Positions 1 to 9,006 are shown, numbered from the stretch's first letter. The stretch: 43,376 nucleotides of DNA from Spongiibacteraceae bacterium UBA5047 (GCA_002415025.1 DIBR01000060.1:1-43376); one strand, 5' to 3'. A program made the numbers and translations. Notes: generated from the sequence alone by a model not told the origin.

Positions 1-1405
1 TATTCTTGCCGTCTTCGGTGAGGTACCAACTGTCACAACCGGACGTCCACGTTGTTCTCTGCATTTTTTCCTGAATGGTCTTGTTAAACTCACGCTGGGC
101 CTGTTCTTTCAAATCCAGCGTCGCAATATTGCGCTTTCGCAAATGCGCGAGGTACCCAAGTATGTAGCGCAGTTGCGATTCAATGTAGAAAATGACGGAG
201 ATATTACCCGGCCCGGTATTAGGCCCCATAATATACAGAAGATTCGGGTAACCGCTTACCGACATGCCCAGATAAGCCTCCGAACCGCCACGCCAGTCAT
301 CATCAAGTACCCGACCACCCGGGCCTTCGATCCGAAAGGGGGCGCCAGCCACCGGCACTTTAAAACCGGTTGCCAGGATCAATACGTCCAGTTCCGTCCT
401 GGAACCATCACGCCCAACAACGCCCTGCTCATCTATGCAGGCAATTCCCTCAGTTACAACGTCGACATTGGCCTTGGTCAGGGCGGGATAATAGTCATCT
501 GACAGCAACACACGTTTACAACCGAGTGCGTAGCTTGGTGTGATTTTCTCGCGCAAGAGCGGGTCTTTGATCATGCGCCGGATGTATCGATGGCCCAGTC
601 GTTCCGCTATGCGCGTCATCCAGTTGTTTTTGATCATAACGGGCGCTACAGATTCAAACATCCAGTATTGAATGGTGCGATGCAGCTTTTGCAGCAGAGG
701 AAAGCGCTCATAACGCTTGCGCCAGCGCGGCGAAATCCAGCCATCATGTTTTGGCATTACCCAGGGGGCAGTGCGCTGAAAGAGTTTTAGCTCGCCTACT
801 TCAGGCTGAATGCTCGGCACCACCTGAATCGCGCTGGCACCGGTTCCGATAACGCCCACACGCTTGCCGTTCAAGTCGTAATCGGCATCCCACTCGGCCG
901 TATGCATGACCTTGCCTTCAAACTTGTCGAGCCCGGCTATTCCGGGGTAGGCCGGAATATTCAGCGCGCCAACGGCCAGAACAACGGCCCGGGCCCGAAC
1001 CCGGTCGCCGCCAGCAATGTGCAGCGTCCAGAGACTGGCATTTTCGTCGAACACCAACGCCTCGATTTCGGCGTTAAAGCGAATTTTTTCCCACAGGCGG
1101 TGTTTGTCAGCGCAGTGCTGAAGATAATCATGGATTTCTGCCTGGCCACCAAACGATCGACTCCAATGGGGATTGGGCTCGAAGGAAAAGGAGTAAAGAT
1201 GTGATGGCACATCACAGGCCGCGCCGGGGTAAACATTGTCGCGCCATACACCGCCAACGTCGGTAGCCTTCTCAAAAATATGAAAATCCGAATGCCCTGC
1301 TTGTTGCAGCTTTATGGCCAACCCCATGCCGCCAAAACCGGCACCGACAATCGCGGTTTCTAAAACAGCTGAAGCGCCTTCCGCGGTTTCTGCAAATTGA
1401 TTCAC
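1..1405 (-). CDS. Baeyer-Villiger-type flavin monooxygenase (3' end outside window)
   Basis: This frame is open from a GTG at 1405 to the left edge, about 468 codons, so the C-terminus is missing. It encodes an FAD/NADPH class B monooxygenase that would insert oxygen next to a ketone, giving an ester or lactone. Visible signs are the FAD-binding GAGFGG at residues 21-26, the BVMO fingerprint FxGxxxHxxxW (FEGKVMHTAEW, near residues 160-171), and a second nucleotide-binding GTGASA near residue 185. Near the edge the family's WTSGCDSWY segment appears, so only a few dozen residues are probably lost. A strong AGGAGAGG ribosome site precedes the GTG. It is the last visible gene of the minus-strand operon starting at 6537 and follows an alpha/beta hydrolase that could open its product. 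The substrate is unknown. Confidence 0.9.
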   Translation of the reverse strand, partial: MNQFAETAEGASAVLETAIVGAGFGGMGLAIKLQQAGHSDFHIFEKATDVGGVWRDNVYPGAACDVPSHLYSFSFEPNPHWSRSFGGQAEIHDYLQHCADKHRLWEKIRFNAEIEALVFDENASLWTLHIAGGDRVRARAVVLAVGALNIPAYPGIAGLDKFEGKVMHTAEWDADYDLNGKRVGVIGTGASAIQVVPSIQPEVGELKLFQRTAPWVMPKHDGWISPRWRKRYERFPLLQKLHRTIQYWMFESVAPVMIKNNWMTRIAERLGHRYIRRMIKDPLLREKITPSYALGCKRVLLSDDYYPALTKANVDVVTEGIACIDEQGVVGRDGSRTELDVLILATGFKVPVAGAPFRIEGPGGRVLDDDWRGGSEAYLGMSVSGYPNLLYIMGPNTGPGNISVIFYIESQLRYILGYLAHLRKRNIATLDLKEQAQREFNKTIQEKMQRTTWTSGCDSWYLTEDGKN

Positions 1406-1435
1406 GTTTCTAGTCCTCTCCTAAAGCGCTTTCGC

Positions 1436-2425
1436 CTAGAGCGCCGCGTTCCAGAAAGCCTGCAACACAGTGGCTGTATCGCGCGGCTTTTCAATCATGG
1501 GTAAGTGCCCGGTTTCCGGAAGCACCATTGCTCGCGCGTGTGGAATTTTCTCGAGAAATGCATCAACGCAGCTCACGTTGAGCACCTGATCGCTGTCGCC
1601 CCACAACACCAGAGTAGGCGCCGTGATCGAGGACAGGCTGAGATAGGTTGTTTCCAACGACCGGACCAGATCGCCAAAAATAGCGTGATTCAGCATACGC
1701 CGCTGGCGCATATCGCCGGCCATCAACAAGGCAAACACGGCACCAAGCATGTGTTTGTTCGAGTGGAAGCACACCTTAAACAACCGCAGTGCTTCTGCGC
1801 GGGTTTCGGCGACAAGATAATTTTTGCCCGCCAGAATTCCCGCTTCCAGCATACTCATTCGGGTTGCCGGGGCACCCGCCGAGTTCATGAGGCACAGTCC
1901 GGCTACCAAGGCGGGATGGCGGGCGGCGATCAGCGCGCTAATCGCTCCGCCCATGGAGCTGCCCGCAATCCGAAACTGGCTCACGCCCAATTGGGCCAAC
2001 CAGCTCGCAATACGCCCGGCCTGTGTTTCCATCCGGTAGTCACAGCGGCTGCTGAAACTGCTATTACCAAAACCTGGCAGGTCCGGCACCAGCACCCGGT
2101 ACTGTGAACGCAACAAAGGTACCAGATTCAGCCAGTTTTCCTTACTTGAACCAAAGCCGTGCAGCAAGACCAAAACCGGCTTCTGGCTGGGGCCGGTGTC
2201 CCAATACTGTATACGATGACCATCAACCTCGGCCCACTGAATCATGGCACCCGCCTGCCTGGCAATCAGCGGTTTGAGACGCCCCCACAAACTGGGAGCC
2301 GGCGACCATTCAGCAAGTGCTTGCCGGTCGACCTGTGCCAACGGGGTTGAGGCATACAAGGCTTCGAGTTCCGCGAAACCCGGAACTGCCGTTACCGGAA
2401 CATCGCTGTCTGCGGCCGTTTTCAC
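1436..2425 (-). CDS. alpha/beta hydrolase (esterase/lactonase-like)
   Basis: A 329-residue alpha/beta-hydrolase-fold protein. The oxyanion-hole segment HGFGSS lies at 89-94, the nucleophile elbow GSSMGG at 155-160 (Ser157), the acid is in WGDSD near 277-279, and the catalytic histidine is in TGHLP (His307), so the triad looks complete. The N-terminal ~60 residues are an extension before the fold, with no signal peptide. The GTG start at 2425 overlaps the stop of the preceding gene (GTGA), which implies translational coupling. It lies 30 bases before the Baeyer-Villiger monooxygenase, an arrangement typical where the hydrolase cleaves the ester or lactone formed by the oxygenase. That role is inference; family membership is clear. 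Confidence 0.9.
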   Translation of the reverse strand: MKTAADSDVPVTAVPGFAELEALYASTPLAQVDRQALAEWSPAPSLWGRLKPLIARQAGAMIQWAEVDGHRIQYWDTGPSQKPVLVLLHGFGSSKENWLNLVPLLRSQYRVLVPDLPGFGNSSFSSRCDYRMETQAGRIASWLAQLGVSQFRIAGSSMGGAISALIAARHPALVAGLCLMNSAGAPATRMSMLEAGILAGKNYLVAETRAEALRLFKVCFHSNKHMLGAVFALLMAGDMRQRRMLNHAIFGDLVRSLETTYLSLSSITAPTLVLWGDSDQVLNVSCVDAFLEKIPHARAMVLPETGHLPMIEKPRDTATVLQAFWNAAL

Positions 2426-3291
2426 GCCGTGGCTCCCTGAGCGCCATAGCCTTCAACCTCGACTACCAGATCATCGATTTCGGACAGAAATTCCCGATTG
2501 TCATGATCCCAGGGGTGAAATCCCGGCTTGAAGAAATCAAACCAGTCGGGCAGCGCCCGCAGCAGTACACCACGCGGCCCCCACAAGAACACGGTGACTT
2601 GCCACCAGCCTTTCAGGTTGAACAACTGGCCTTTTTCGCGGCGCACCAAGCCTATATAGAAAGGCGTGAGCATGACAAAAAAGATAAAGGTGGACAGAAC
2701 CAGCGCAACACAGCGACGCAGGTATGCCAGTGGTTTGACTTTCATTACATTTGCGTACACATCAAAGGCCACTGCCTTGTGTTCAGTTTCTTCCAGCGCG
2801 TGCCACTGCCACAGCGCAGCGTAGCGTGGTTCCGCCTGAGCCATACTCGACTTATCTGACAACAGGCGATGCGCCAGAATGGCCGTCAAGTGCTCCAGTG
2901 CTATCGTGCCAGCCAGCTGCGAGCCTTTCGGTGTAAAGCGTCGAAAGAAATTCAGCAATTTGAGCACAATGTTTTCGTACTTGTCGGCAGGCATACCCTT
3001 TGCCGTAAGCGCATCGTTGTAGTCGTCATGCTCTCGACCATGCATGGCTTCCTGCCCCATAAAGCCTTTAACGGCTTCCTGTAATTGCGGGTCGGTTACC
3101 CGGTCGCGATAGTGCCTGACGCTGTCGATAAAAAAGCGCTCACCGACAGGAAAGAATATCGACATTGCATTTAGAAAGTGTGAGATATGTACACTGCCAC
3201 TATGCCAGTCACTCACCCGCTCTGTGGGCAAATTGAAATTGAGGTTTCGGCGAACAGGCATTACTGCAGGGGTCTTTTCTGAACTGGTCAT
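2422..3291 (-). CDS. PF10118-type predicted metal-dependent hydrolase
   Basis: A 289-residue protein of the uncharacterised metal-dependent hydrolase family (COG3687/PF10118). It has the family's acidic/histidine helices: PVGERFF near 48-54, GQEAMHGREHDDY near 79-91, and a later HALEETEHKAVAFD. These Glu/His residues resemble a diiron-type, ferritin-like four-helix metal site. A hydrophobic stretch near 205-228 suggests membrane association. The ATG at 3291 has an AAGGAGAGAG ribosome site. It sits between the START-domain gene and the alpha/beta hydrolase, overlapping the latter by 4 bases. The family commonly accompanies monooxygenase and hydrolase genes, but its reaction is not established. 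Confidence 0.85.
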   Translation of the reverse strand: MTSSEKTPAVMPVRRNLNFNLPTERVSDWHSGSVHISHFLNAMSIFFPVGERFFIDSVRHYRDRVTDPQLQEAVKGFMGQEAMHGREHDDYNDALTAKGMPADKYENIVLKLLNFFRRFTPKGSQLAGTIALEHLTAILAHRLLSDKSSMAQAEPRYAALWQWHALEETEHKAVAFDVYANVMKVKPLAYLRRCVALVLSTFIFFVMLTPFYIGLVRREKGQLFNLKGWWQVTVFLWGPRGVLLRALPDWFDFFKPGFHPWDHDNREFLSEIDDLVVEVEGYGAQGATA

Positions 3292-3341
3292 AGCTCTCTC
3301 CTTGCTTTGTCATACCGGCGCCACAGGCACCGGCGACGTGG

Positions 3342-4016
3342 TTAAAAAGGTCTGAAATCCTGATACTTCTCTTCAAGCACAACGCTCTGCATGCTTTTGA
3401 GTGTGTAAAACGGTGTATCGACTAACATCGAATTGACCAATGCGGCAGGCAGCGCTCCGCTCGGTTCGGTATGCATCTGGTATTCGACGTGAGTGTGTTG
3501 TTCATCAATAGGTGTGAAGCGAAAGAAACCCTGCGCCTTCTCGATCAACACCACCCCCTTACCGGCAGGTACACGTTCGCGCTGCCCTTCAGACAATGAG
3601 TCGGGAGCAATTGACTCCAGACTAACGGTGACGACGCGATCACTCATGCGCTGGCTGATAGTTGCGTGCAGCAACAAGGCTCTATCAGTAACCGGCCACG
3701 GCAGGTCGTTCACCATATAGGAGTAGCGCTCAAGCGGATTGAGCTTGCCAATCAACACCGGCGATTTACAGGTGTGCATCCACGCGGGGCAGGCCGCAGT
3801 ATCGTCCATAAGCGCCAACGCACGATTCAGCTCTGTATCAATGATGGTTTCACCACGAAAGGCCTTGAATGCCGAGCCCTCTACGTCGCGGGTAAACACT
3901 TTCACATTGTGTTTGTCGCGTTCCAGCTTCCATTCGGAGTCTGCCTCGTTAGCAGTGAGGCTAGAACTCCCGAAAACGACTATTAATGTGACTAAATATT
4001 TGCTTAGCGTGCGCAT
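3342..4016 (-). CDS. secreted START-domain lipid-binding-like protein
   Basis: A 224-residue START/SRPBCC-fold protein with an N-terminal signal peptide (MRTLSKYLVTLIVVFGSSSLTA), so probably periplasmic. The mature part has the START-type run WKLERDKHNVKVFTRDVEGS, the central SYMVNDLPWPVTDRALLL, and the HVEYQMHTEPSGALP ending typical of bacterial START proteins that hold hydrophobic ligands. An in-frame ATG at 4118 would overlap the TonB receptor gene by about 70 bases. The ATG at 4016 has a GGGGAA ribosome site and a signal peptide directly behind it, so it is preferred. It follows the TonB receptor by 31 bases. A role in carrying the imported hydrophobic ligand across the periplasm is inference. 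Confidence 0.82.
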   Translation of the reverse strand: MRTLSKYLVTLIVVFGSSSLTANEADSEWKLERDKHNVKVFTRDVEGSAFKAFRGETIIDTELNRALALMDDTAACPAWMHTCKSPVLIGKLNPLERYSYMVNDLPWPVTDRALLLHATISQRMSDRVVTVSLESIAPDSLSEGQRERVPAGKGVVLIEKAQGFFRFTPIDEQHTHVEYQMHTEPSGALPAALVNSMLVDTPFYTLKSMQSVVLEEKYQDFRPF

Positions 4017-4047
4017 GGTTTGATTCCCCGTTGCGTTGTCAGTGCCA

Positions 4048-6537
4048 TCACCAGCGGTAAGTCGCTTGCAGTGCCACCGAACGTGGCGCTTCAACAAAGC
4101 CGGTATGCGTGGTGGCACCGAAAATAGTGAATGCCAAGGGTGTATCGGCGGCGTAAACGATAATGGCTTCGTCCGTCAGATTTTTACCCACCAGCGAGAC
4201 TTCCCAGCTTTGATCGATAGCCCCCAAACCGATACGCCCGTTGAATTTGGTAAAGCCGGGTTGCTCAACGCGCGGGTCGACGTTTGATGAAGGGTTGTAG
4301 TCATCGGTAAATACCACATCGAGCGTCACACCCAAACCGAGAGTCGGGCTGACCGGACGCAGGTAACCGATAATAAAAGTACCGGACCAGTCAGCAACGT
4401 ACTGATTACTTAAGCCGGTATAGTCGCAGAATTGCCCATCAGCAGAGGTAGGTTGCTGCCCCTGCTGACACTGGCCGTTTTTGAAGTCTGTGAATTCAAA
4501 ATCCAGCAATGCCAGTGCGCCGCCGAAACTCAGATACTCGGTTGCCTGATAACGGCCGTCGATTTCCAGCCCCTGGGTCACGGCTTCTTTGGCGTTACCA
4601 ACGTTAAAGCCCAGAGTGCCGTCAAAAATACTGATTTGCAGGTCTTCATAAACCGTGTAGAACGCGGCGATATTCAGTTCTGCCGCGCCATCGAGCAGGC
4701 CGGTTTTCATACCCACTTCAAAACTGGTTGCCACCTCTTCGTCGTACTCGAAGGTACCCACCAGAGAGACCTGGTTCGGAATCAGCGCATTGGGGTTGGC
4801 AGGGGTTAACTCGGGGCTTGGCGACTGGTTTGAACGTGCATCAAAACCACCAGCCTTAAAGCCTCGCGTAGCGGTGAAATAGGCCATGCCTTCGAGCGAA
4901 AAATCCCACTGCGCGTTGATTAGCGGTGAAAAATGCGTCTCGGATCGTTTGCCTTTCAGCGAATGCCGTTCTGCCGCAAAACTGATGGCAGACACCGTAT
5001 CCACCTCGCCGATGGGGAGGCTGTTGCCGTTCAGATCCGCGAGGTCGAGCGAGCGGCTACCGGTTTTGCTTTCGTAAGTATAGCGACCACCCAGACTCAA
5101 GCGAAAAGTTTCCGCCATATTGAAGGTAGATTGCAGGAACACCGAGGCGATATCCGAGACGCTGGTGAACTCGCGGGGCGCGGTGATATTGGCCACGGCG
5201 TTCCCGGCGTCACCAATGCCGAGCAACTCCACCGGGTCGATCCCTTGACCCGGGTCATAGTCACCGCGAGTACCGCCGTCCTGAAAGTCGGCGGCGTTCA
5301 GCAGCCCCACCACAACCGGTGAATCCTGAATCAGTTTGTCATTAAACAGCAGGTCAGTGCGCTGCAAATAGATGCCACCGATGTAATCGATATTTTCGCC
5401 CACCGGAGAAATCCAGCGCAGCTCCTGGCTAAACTGCTCGTAGTCTTCTGCGAGTGTCAGCTTGAACAGCGGCGCGGCGGTTGAATCGCAATCACACAAA
5501 TCATCATATTTGTAGGCCATGTAACCCGTAATGGACTTGAATTCATTGCCGGAATCAGAGAGCCAGGTAACGTCCATTGTCAGGTTAAGCGTGTCGTTCT
5601 CGCTGGAATTGCCGTTTGAACTACTTTTGAAGTCCTGAAAGTTGTTGCGAACCGAATCGTCGGTATCCACATCAACCAACGGCGGGAAGAAGGTTCTGTC
5701 GAGAATTTCTGCTTCGGTGCGACCGGTAAACAGGAAAGTATCGGAGGTTGACGGCGTGTCGCGAATGATTTCGCCCTGGCGCCCGAGCGTGTCAAAACTC
5801 CCACTCTCCAACTTCAGCGAGACCGACGTATCGTCGCTCGCGTCCCATTTCAGTTTTACCCGAAACGTGGACTGGTCATACTGCGGCCCAAAGCGATCCA
5901 GCGTCAGGTTTTCAACGTAGCCGCCATAATCGCGCAGCCGTGTAGCAAAACGCACGCCGAGCTTGTCAGTGATGGGGCCCGACAACACCAGGTCGAATAC
6001 GCGCTCGTCGAAGTTCGGTTCATACAGGCCAGACACCATGCCTTCAAATTCTTCCGTCGGGTCGGCAGTGTGCAGGTTTACCGCACCGGCGATGCTGTTC
6101 TTCCCGTGCAGAATATTCTGTGGGCCGCGCAGCACCTCTGCACGCGCCAAATCAAGAAACGGTGCTCTGGCGAGCTGGGCACGGCCGTAATAAATACCAT
6201 CTACGTACATACCCACCGATTGCTCAAAACCCTGATTCATGCCCGAGCCGATACCGCGAATAAAAATATCGGTACTGATACCACTTTCAGTTACCGTCAG
6301 GTTCGGTACGTAGGCTTGCAGGTCTTCCATCCGGTTGATACCAGCCTCTATCATCTTGTCGCCGGAAATGGCGCTCACGGATACCGGAACATCCTGGAGG
6401 CTCTGCGCACGGTGCTGGGCCGTCACAATCACCTCTTCGAGTACCGCCTTGCCATGAGTGAAGGAAGAGAAGCATACGCCCGTCATAAGTAGCGACAGCG
6501 GGAGAAAACCTGTGTGTCTGGTTATTATCATTGTCAT
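4048..6537 (-). CDS. TonB-dependent outer-membrane receptor (catabolic operon)
   Basis: A TonB-dependent receptor of about 829 residues, within the usual 700-900 range. It has a signal peptide (MIITRHTGFLPLSLLM...), a TonB-box-like EEVIVTAQ, a plug domain (DVPVSVSAISGDKM, TDIFIRGIG, RGPQNILHGKNSIAGAVNL), and a long beta-barrel ending in an aromatic residue (ATYRW). It is of the iron-complex/hydrophobic-substrate type abundant in aquatic bacteria that import organic compounds. A longer start at 6576 lacks a ribosome site; the ATG at 6537 (AGG just upstream) puts the signal peptide at the N-terminus. It is first in the operon ending with the monooxygenase and has a good sigma-70-like promoter upstream. 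The ligand is unknown. Confidence 0.9.
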   Translation of the reverse strand: MTMIITRHTGFLPLSLLMTGVCFSSFTHGKAVLEEVIVTAQHRAQSLQDVPVSVSAISGDKMIEAGINRMEDLQAYVPNLTVTESGISTDIFIRGIGSGMNQGFEQSVGMYVDGIYYGRAQLARAPFLDLARAEVLRGPQNILHGKNSIAGAVNLHTADPTEEFEGMVSGLYEPNFDERVFDLVLSGPITDKLGVRFATRLRDYGGYVENLTLDRFGPQYDQSTFRVKLKWDASDDTSVSLKLESGSFDTLGRQGEIIRDTPSTSDTFLFTGRTEAEILDRTFFPPLVDVDTDDSVRNNFQDFKSSSNGNSSENDTLNLTMDVTWLSDSGNEFKSITGYMAYKYDDLCDCDSTAAPLFKLTLAEDYEQFSQELRWISPVGENIDYIGGIYLQRTDLLFNDKLIQDSPVVVGLLNAADFQDGGTRGDYDPGQGIDPVELLGIGDAGNAVANITAPREFTSVSDIASVFLQSTFNMAETFRLSLGGRYTYESKTGSRSLDLADLNGNSLPIGEVDTVSAISFAAERHSLKGKRSETHFSPLINAQWDFSLEGMAYFTATRGFKAGGFDARSNQSPSPELTPANPNALIPNQVSLVGTFEYDEEVATSFEVGMKTGLLDGAAELNIAAFYTVYEDLQISIFDGTLGFNVGNAKEAVTQGLEIDGRYQATEYLSFGGALALLDFEFTDFKNGQCQQGQQPTSADGQFCDYTGLSNQYVADWSGTFIIGYLRPVSPTLGLGVTLDVVFTDDYNPSSNVDPRVEQPGFTKFNGRIGLGAIDQSWEVSLVGKNLTDEAIIVYAADTPLAFTIFGATTHTGFVEAPRSVALQATYRW

Positions 6538-6589
6538 GAACCTGTTTGTAAGAATAGCCACGAACTTATGAACCATCTATCGATGTGTC

Positions 6590-6627
6590 ATTGATTGATG
6601 TAACATAAACCTGCCATTAATTGATGT
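6590..6627. promoter_or_regulatory. direct repeat, candidate operator
   Basis: Two near-identical 12-base copies, ATTGATTGATGT (6590-6601) and ATTAATTGATGT (6616-6627), lie 26 bases apart. They straddle the predicted -35/-10 elements of the receptor operon, in the gap shared with the divergent MerR-type regulator. The repeat is direct, whereas classical MerR operators are dyads between the two promoter boxes, so it may be bound by another protein. Confidence 0.4.
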
Positions 6628-6630
6628 CAA
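6602..6630 (-). promoter_or_regulatory. sigma-70-like promoter of the TonB receptor/monooxygenase operon
   Basis: Read on the minus strand, a perfect TTGACA (6630-6625) is followed after 17 bases by TATGTT (6607-6602). The start of the receptor gene is about 65 bases downstream. The boxes overlap the direct repeat described separately, which would let a bound protein block or remodel polymerase binding. Confidence 0.55.
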
Positions 6631-6746
6631 GATAAAGCTGATCAGGGTAAAATGTGCTCCAGCAAGGGCAGAATCAGGTCATAGACAATCGCTACAGCAT
6701 TGTTTTTTATATGAATTACTGATTTCGCGTCGCCGCCGCACCACAT

Positions 6747-6776
6747 TTGACGCAACTGAGCGCCCCTATTTATTTA
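6747..6776 (+). promoter_or_regulatory. possible promoter of the MerR-type regulator
   Basis: TTGACG at 6747-6752 and TATTTA at 6771-6776 are separated by 18 bases, about 45 bases upstream of the regulator's start codon. The -35 box is good and the -10 box is moderate. Confidence 0.38.
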
Positions 6777-6819
6777 CTGTATATGCGCTATTTCTACAAT
6801 TGCATGATCGCAGGGCAGA

Positions 6820-7662
6820 ATGAAATTTCCTGAAGAAACGATTCAGAACATGGTCCAGTATCGCCAGCTTGCCGAAAACCCGGCAGAGCAGGCGCTGGAA
6901 GAAAAAACCGAGTACACCGTCGAGGAGCTTGCTTTAGCCGCCAACACCTCTGTGCGTAATATTCGCGCCTATCAGGACAAAGGCCTGCTGCCCCCCCCTA
7001 CCCTGCGCGGTCGCAAGGGCATCTACAGCAACCAGCATTTATCACGCTTGCGAGTCATTGCAGATTTACTGGATCGTGGTTATACGCTGGCGAGTATTCT
7101 CGACCTGATTTCCGGGTTGGAGCAGGGCGTAGGTCTGAGCGAAATTCTGGGCATGGAATCAGCTATTAACAGCCCCTGGGCCAAAGAAGCACCGGAAGTC
7201 ATCAGCATGGCGCAGATGATCAAGTTGTTTGGCTTGCAACTCACACCGGCCGCCATCAAGCTCGCGGGCGAACTCGGCGTTGCCACCATCCAAGGCACCC
7301 AGGTTCGCGTTAGCAGCATGAGTACACTCAAGGTCGCCGCAGATTTATGCGCAACCGGTATTCCTCTGATTGACCAGCTCGAAATTCTGCGAATGAGCCG
7401 CGACAATGTCGAAAAGGTGGCCAAGGAGTTTGTGCGACTGATTTCTGAAAACGTACTCAAGCCTTACGAACAGAAATCGCTGCCACCGAAAGAAGAGTTT
7501 CCGAAAATCATCGATCTTATCTGGCGTATGCGGCCCATGGCCGAGATCGTGGTCAAGGCCGAACTGGGCCGCGCTATGGATATGGCCGCCAGCAGCATTC
7601 TGGCGGACCAGCTTGAGGGCATTATGAAGTCTCTTGAGACTGCCAGGCACCCGAGCGAATAA
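6820..7662 (+). CDS. MerR-family transcriptional regulator
   Basis: A 280-residue regulator with a MerR-type winged helix-turn-helix at about 30-100 (YTVEELALAANTSVRNIRAYQDKGLLPPP, then RGRKGIYSNQHLSRLRVIADLLDRGYTLASI). It is longer than metal-sensing MerR proteins (about 130-150 residues). The C-terminal 180 residues probably bind an organic ligand; I see no metal-binding cysteine cluster. It is transcribed away from the TonB receptor/monooxygenase operon across a ~280-base gap with promoters on both sides, so it is the likely regulator of that operon or of itself. The ribosome site before 6820 is weak, and an ATG at 6850 is possible. Confidence 0.88.
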   Translation: MKFPEETIQNMVQYRQLAENPAEQALEEKTEYTVEELALAANTSVRNIRAYQDKGLLPPPTLRGRKGIYSNQHLSRLRVIADLLDRGYTLASILDLISGLEQGVGLSEILGMESAINSPWAKEAPEVISMAQMIKLFGLQLTPAAIKLAGELGVATIQGTQVRVSSMSTLKVAADLCATGIPLIDQLEILRMSRDNVEKVAKEFVRLISENVLKPYEQKSLPPKEEFPKIIDLIWRMRPMAEIVVKAELGRAMDMAASSILADQLEGIMKSLETARHPSE

Positions 7663-7670
7663 CAAAAAAA

Positions 7671-7688
7671 GGGCCGGAAAACCGGCCC
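7671..7688 (-). terminator. rho-independent terminator of the LLM oxidoreductase gene
   Basis: The perfect 7-base-pair stem GGGCCGG/CCGGCCC has a 4-base loop. On the minus strand it is followed by a run of seven T. It lies between the convergent MerR gene and the luciferase-like monooxygenase gene. On the plus strand it lacks a T run, so it mainly serves the minus-strand gene. Confidence 0.75.
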
Positions 7689-7714
7689 GCAAGGAGACAT
7701 GTCTGAATGGGACG

Positions 7715-8893
7715 TCAGGCCGCCGAAGCCCTCAGTGACTGATGTACTTTTACTTTGCCTTCACCGTATTTCTCGCGAAAGTGGGGAATAATTTTCTCGC
7801 CGATATTCTTGATGGTTTCCATAATCGCCCAATGCGGCACGGTACCCATCTGATGCAGAAATAGAATTTCGTCGGCGCCCGCAGCAATCAACCTTTCAAT
7901 ATAAGTAATGGCGTCATCCACCGTGCCGTAGGCATTGTTGGCGTTGTAAATACCGGTATGCTCCGTACCAACAGGAATTTTTTCTTCACCCAGAAAAGCG
8001 ATGACCTTTTGTTTTTCTTCCGCGAGAACCGCTTCAAGCTCCTCTTCATCAAGCTCTGCGGTACTGGGCTTTGGTCCGCCCTGATACCAATAGGCAAGCG
8101 ATTCGGCAAAGAAGCGCTGTCCGCGCAAACCAATACGGCGTGCCTCGTGGGCATCATCCAGAATAATAGCCGGGCAAAGTGCCGCCAGATGTTCGGTGGC
8201 AAAATCGCCTACCTGATCTTCTGCCTTGCGACGTGCAAATGCCTCACGATAGACCGCATTCTTTTTGGCGACATCATCCGGTCCGCCAAAACCCAGTACC
8301 AAAGCCCCCAGGCCGCGCTCGCCTGCCATATTCAGCGTATGTTCGCGGGTGCAGGCTAAAAACATGGGCGGGTGTTGGGGCTGATAGGGTTTGGGGAAAA
8401 TAGGCCGCGGCGGAATTTTCAGTCCCGTTTTGTCCGATTCAAAACTGAATTCGTCCTGACTCCACATTTTGGGAATCATATACATCGATTCATCAACCTG
8501 ATCCTGCAGCTCGTCAAGTTGATTACCAAAGGCACCGGCTTCCTGCATCGTGCCGCCCTTGCCTACACCGAACATCACCCGCCCCTTGGACAGAATATCA
8601 AGCGTTGCTATACGTTCGGCAACTTTAATCGGGTGGTTCATCGCATGCGGCAGGCACACAACACCGTGGCCGATTTCAATGGTGCTGGTAGCACCCGCAA
8701 GGAAAGCCAGGAAAGTTTCCGGTGCCGTCATGTGTGCATACATGGTCAAGGACGTGTGCTCTACCGCCCACACGCCGTTATAGCCCTGCTGCTCCGCAGC
8801 AAGCGCTTGCTCCACGCATTCTGCAAAAACACGCTTTTCGCCATCGCGGGAGGGGTCAGTGGTTTGCGCCTCAAAGATCATAGAAAACTTCAT
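7715..8893 (-). CDS. luciferase-like (LLM class) flavin-dependent oxidoreductase
   Basis: A 392-residue bacterial-luciferase-fold enzyme using reduced FMN or F420. Typical runs are VWAVEHTSLTMYAHMTAPETFLAFLAG, IEIGHGVVCLPHAMNHPIKVAERIATLDILSKGRVMFGVGKGG, and the C-terminal GTVDDAITYIERLIAAGADEILF. Such proteins oxidise ketones, alkanes or other small organics with a partner reductase, or act as dehydrogenases. A TTG 12 codons upstream extends the frame, but the ATG at 8893 starts the family's MKFSMIFEAQ beta-strand and has AAGGTG upstream. It ends at a clear terminator and lies 149 bases beyond an SDR gene on the same strand. The substrate cannot be read from sequence. Confidence 0.88.
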   Translation of the reverse strand: MKFSMIFEAQTTDPSRDGEKRVFAECVEQALAAEQQGYNGVWAVEHTSLTMYAHMTAPETFLAFLAGATSTIEIGHGVVCLPHAMNHPIKVAERIATLDILSKGRVMFGVGKGGTMQEAGAFGNQLDELQDQVDESMYMIPKMWSQDEFSFESDKTGLKIPPRPIFPKPYQPQHPPMFLACTREHTLNMAGERGLGALVLGFGGPDDVAKKNAVYREAFARRKAEDQVGDFATEHLAALCPAIILDDAHEARRIGLRGQRFFAESLAYWYQGGPKPSTAELDEEELEAVLAEEKQKVIAFLGEEKIPVGTEHTGIYNANNAYGTVDDAITYIERLIAAGADEILFLHQMGTVPHWAIMETIKNIGEKIIPHFREKYGEGKVKVHQSLRASAA

Positions 8894-9006
8894 GTTCACA
8901 CCTTTTTTCTGGAGTTCAGCCAGATCCAAGTCTGCAAGCAGCGCGCAAGACGAACATCGTCCATCCAGACTAAAAGTGATTTTGAGGTAGATCGGAGGAA
9001 GGGTTA

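Noticed and set aside
1505..2107. 200-codon plus-strand frame
   Set aside because: It is the antisense of the alpha/beta hydrolase, whose catalytic triad and ribosome context are clear; the plus frame shows no domain or ribosome site.
4016..4118. N-terminal extension of the START-domain protein
   Set aside because: It would overlap the TonB receptor gene and put a basic non-signal segment before a good signal peptide.
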